Positions 5,145 to 6,860 of a DNA stretch of 6,860 bases are shown piece by piece. The notes beneath the pieces are model-generated. The model had not been told where the DNA came from, searched no databases, and saw nothing but the letters and a program-made list of their open reading frames with translations. The position numbers and the translations under genes are program-made. Origin of the DNA: Desulfobulbaceae bacterium (GTDB lineage: Bacteria > Desulfobacterota > Desulfobulbia > Desulfobulbales > Desulfobulbaceae); NCBI GenBank assembly GCA_026986885.1, contig JALSNT010000623.1, forward strand, positions 1 through 6,860, written 5' to 3'. Position 1 is the first letter of the stretch. The number at the start of each line of letters is the position of its first letter.

Positions 5145-6860
5145 ATGGGTACAAAAAAAATAATTTATCGTAAGGATTATACACCGCCGCCCTATGTGGT
5201 GGATACCGTTGATCTGCGTTTTGAACTTGACCCAGCAGCCACTGTGGTTACGGCAACAATGCAGATGCGTGCAAACACGGAAAATCCCGGAACACTGGTC
5301 CTGCGCGGCGAACAGCTGGAACTGCTGTCAATAAAAATTGACGGCAGGGACCTTATTGAAGATATGTACCGTTACAACGGTAAAACGTTGACAGTCACTT
5401 CCGTGCCTGAGCAATTTGAACTGCAGGTGGTCAATAAAATAAATCCGTCGGCCAATACAGCTCTGGAGGGGTTGTATCTCTCATCTGGGAATTACTGTAC
5501 CCAGTGCGAGGCCGAAGGCTTCCGGCGAATCACCTGTTACCCGGACCGGCCCGATGTCATGGCCGTTTTTACCACCACTGTCATTGGTGATAAAAACTCG
5601 TGTCCGGTTCTGCTCTCCAACGGCAATCTGATGGATGAAGGGGAACTGAATGATGGGCGTCATTTTGCCCGCTGGCATGATCCCTTCAAAAAGCCATCCT
5701 ATCTTTTTGCCCTGGTTGCCGGAAAACTGGTCGCTGTTCAGGATAGCTTTATCACCATGTCCGGCCGCCGGATTGATCTTTTTATCTATGTGGAAGAGCG
5801 CAATAAAGAAAAATGCGGCCATGCCATGGAATCTTTGAAAAAAGCCATGCGCTGGGACGAAGAGAATTACGGCCGTGAATATGATCTTGATCGCTATATG
5901 ATTGTGGCGGTCGATGATTTCAACATGGGCGCCATGGAAAACAAGGGCCTTAATATTTTTAATTCCAAGTATGTACTGGCGCGTCCGGAAACAGCTACCG
6001 ATACTGATTATGAAGGGATAGAGGGGGTTATCGCCCACGAATATTTTCATAACTGGACCGGTAATCGCATCACCTGCCGTGACTGGTTCCAGCTCAGCCT
6101 GAAAGAAGGATTGACTGTTTTTCGCGACCAGGAGTTTACCGCCGACATGACCTCCCGGCCGGTCAAGCGCATCCATGACGTTAACGTGATCCGCAGCTTT
6201 CAGTTCCGGGAAGACGCCGGCCCCATGGCCCATCCTGTCAGGCCCGATTCCTTTGTCGAAATCAATAATTTTTATACCTTGACCGTGTATAACAAGGGCG
6301 CCGAAGTAATACGAATGATTCACACCCTGCTGGGAGCCGACGGCTTTCGCAAGGGCATGGATCTCTACTTTAAACGTTACGACGGCCGGGCCGTTACCTG
6401 TGATGATTTTGTCGGGGCCATGGAAGATGCCACCGGCTTTGACCTGGGCCGGTTTAAACGTTGGTATTCCCAGGCCGGAACCCCGGAGTTAACCGTGAAT
6501 ACGGAATATAAGGCAGCTGAGCATCAATATATAGTCCATCTCAAACAAACCTGCCCGTCAACCCCAGGGCAGGAACAAAAACAAAAAAAACCTTTTTTCA
6601 TGCCGGTAAAGATCTGTCTGCTCACGGAAAACGGCAAGACTACCTACGAACAGACCCTGATTCTGGAGGATGAAAGCCGGGAATTTTCCTTTTCCGGACT
6701 CAAGGAGCAACCGGTTTGCTCCCTGCTGAGAAATTTTTCCGCACCGGTAAAACTAAATTTTGCACGCAGTGTCCAGGAGCTTGCCTTTCTCATGGCCCAT
6801 GACACGGATCCTTTCAACCGGTGGGATGCAGGACAGCAATTAGCGATGCAGGTACTGCTG
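5145..6860 (+). CDS. pepN: aminopeptidase N, M1 family (3' end outside window)
   Basis: The first 572 codons, open to the window edge, of a zinc metallopeptidase that removes N-terminal residues from peptides in the cytoplasm. It follows E. coli PepN (about 870 residues) almost collinearly with a +1 offset. CTQCEAEG (118-125) holds the glutamate that binds the substrate N-terminus (E122). GAMEN is at 262-266, the zinc motif HEYFH is at 298-302 with the third ligand E321 in SLKEG, and the catalytic tyrosine is Y382 in TLTVYNKG. All key residues are intact, so it should be active. The sequence then enters the beta-sandwich domain (from about residue 450), with an extra lysine/glutamine-rich insert near 472-484 (QEQKQKKP). 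The ATG at 5145 gives the family-typical start. Its upstream region is a long A-rich tract without a clear Shine-Dalgarno. The helical C-terminal domain (roughly 300 residues) is missing only because the window ends. Confidence 0.97.
   Translation, partial: MGTKKIIYRKDYTPPPYVVDTVDLRFELDPAATVVTATMQMRANTENPGTLVLRGEQLELLSIKIDGRDLIEDMYRYNGKTLTVTSVPEQFELQVVNKINPSANTALEGLYLSSGNYCTQCEAEGFRRITCYPDRPDVMAVFTTTVIGDKNSCPVLLSNGNLMDEGELNDGRHFARWHDPFKKPSYLFALVAGKLVAVQDSFITMSGRRIDLFIYVEERNKEKCGHAMESLKKAMRWDEENYGREYDLDRYMIVAVDDFNMGAMENKGLNIFNSKYVLARPETATDTDYEGIEGVIAHEYFHNWTGNRITCRDWFQLSLKEGLTVFRDQEFTADMTSRPVKRIHDVNVIRSFQFREDAGPMAHPVRPDSFVEINNFYTLTVYNKGAEVIRMIHTLLGADGFRKGMDLYFKRYDGRAVTCDDFVGAMEDATGFDLGRFKRWYSQAGTPELTVNTEYKAAEHQYIVHLKQTCPSTPGQEQKQKKPFFMPVKICLLTENGKTTYEQTLILEDESREFSFSGLKEQPVCSLLRNFSAPVKLNFARSVQELAFLMAHDTDPFNRWDAGQQLAMQVLL

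Noticed and set aside
4487..5146. 219-residue minus-strand open frame covering the transporter 3' end and the spacer
   Set aside because: Mostly antisense to the CDF gene, with no domain; the spacer part is AT-rich and repeat-containing.
5481..6323. 280-residue minus-strand open frame
   Set aside because: It lies wholly antisense to pepN, whose catalytic motifs are intact; it arises from pepN codon composition and has no recognisable domain.

Overview
The window looks like chromosome of a Gram-negative anaerobe, most probably a Desulfobulbales-type member of the Desulfobacterota (inference). The hints are a small membrane-anchored cytochrome with two CXXCH haem sites, a PEP synthase regulator, a bacterial geranylgeranyl-reductase-family flavoprotein and an Escherichia coli-type PepN, all at moderate GC with AT-rich spacers. 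There are no rRNA or tRNA genes, no CRISPR array, no intact insertion sequence and no phage genes.

Left part (1-2187, minus strand): a tightly packed transcription unit. Read 5' to 3' on the minus strand it is a 91-residue di-haem c-type cytochrome, then a PpsR/PDRP-type bifunctional kinase/phosphorylase (TGATG overlap), then a PLP-dependent threonine/serine dehydratase (ATGA overlap). A possible further gene leaves the window at base 1. Two stop/start overlaps in a row suggest translational coupling. Serine/threonine dehydration yields pyruvate or 2-oxobutyrate, and PpsR switches the enzyme that turns pyruvate into PEP, so a link at the pyruvate/PEP node is plausible but inferred.

Middle (2188-2566): a gene-free spacer with an 84-nt, nearly perfect inverted repeat (32 of 33 arm positions pair), several TTCGAA-containing repeats, a 12-bp perfect palindrome and a short inverted pair. 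It looks like the remnant of a small mobile or REP/MITE-like element, or a structured RNA locus. This is the least explained sequence in the window.

Right part: a FAD-dependent geranylgeranyl-reductase-family protein (minus, TTG start) and a cation diffusion facilitator transporter (plus) diverge from a roughly 410-bp AT-rich region holding plausible promoters and a tandem 12-bp repeat. A 223-bp spacer with three tandem CACGGATT-type 10-mers follows. The 5' two thirds of pepN (aminopeptidase N, M1 family) then runs off the right edge with its catalytic residues intact.

Most genes are recognisable housekeeping or metabolic families. I see no clear multi-gene undescribed system. The items most worth follow-up are the long hairpin element and the cytochrome-PpsR-dehydratase coupling.
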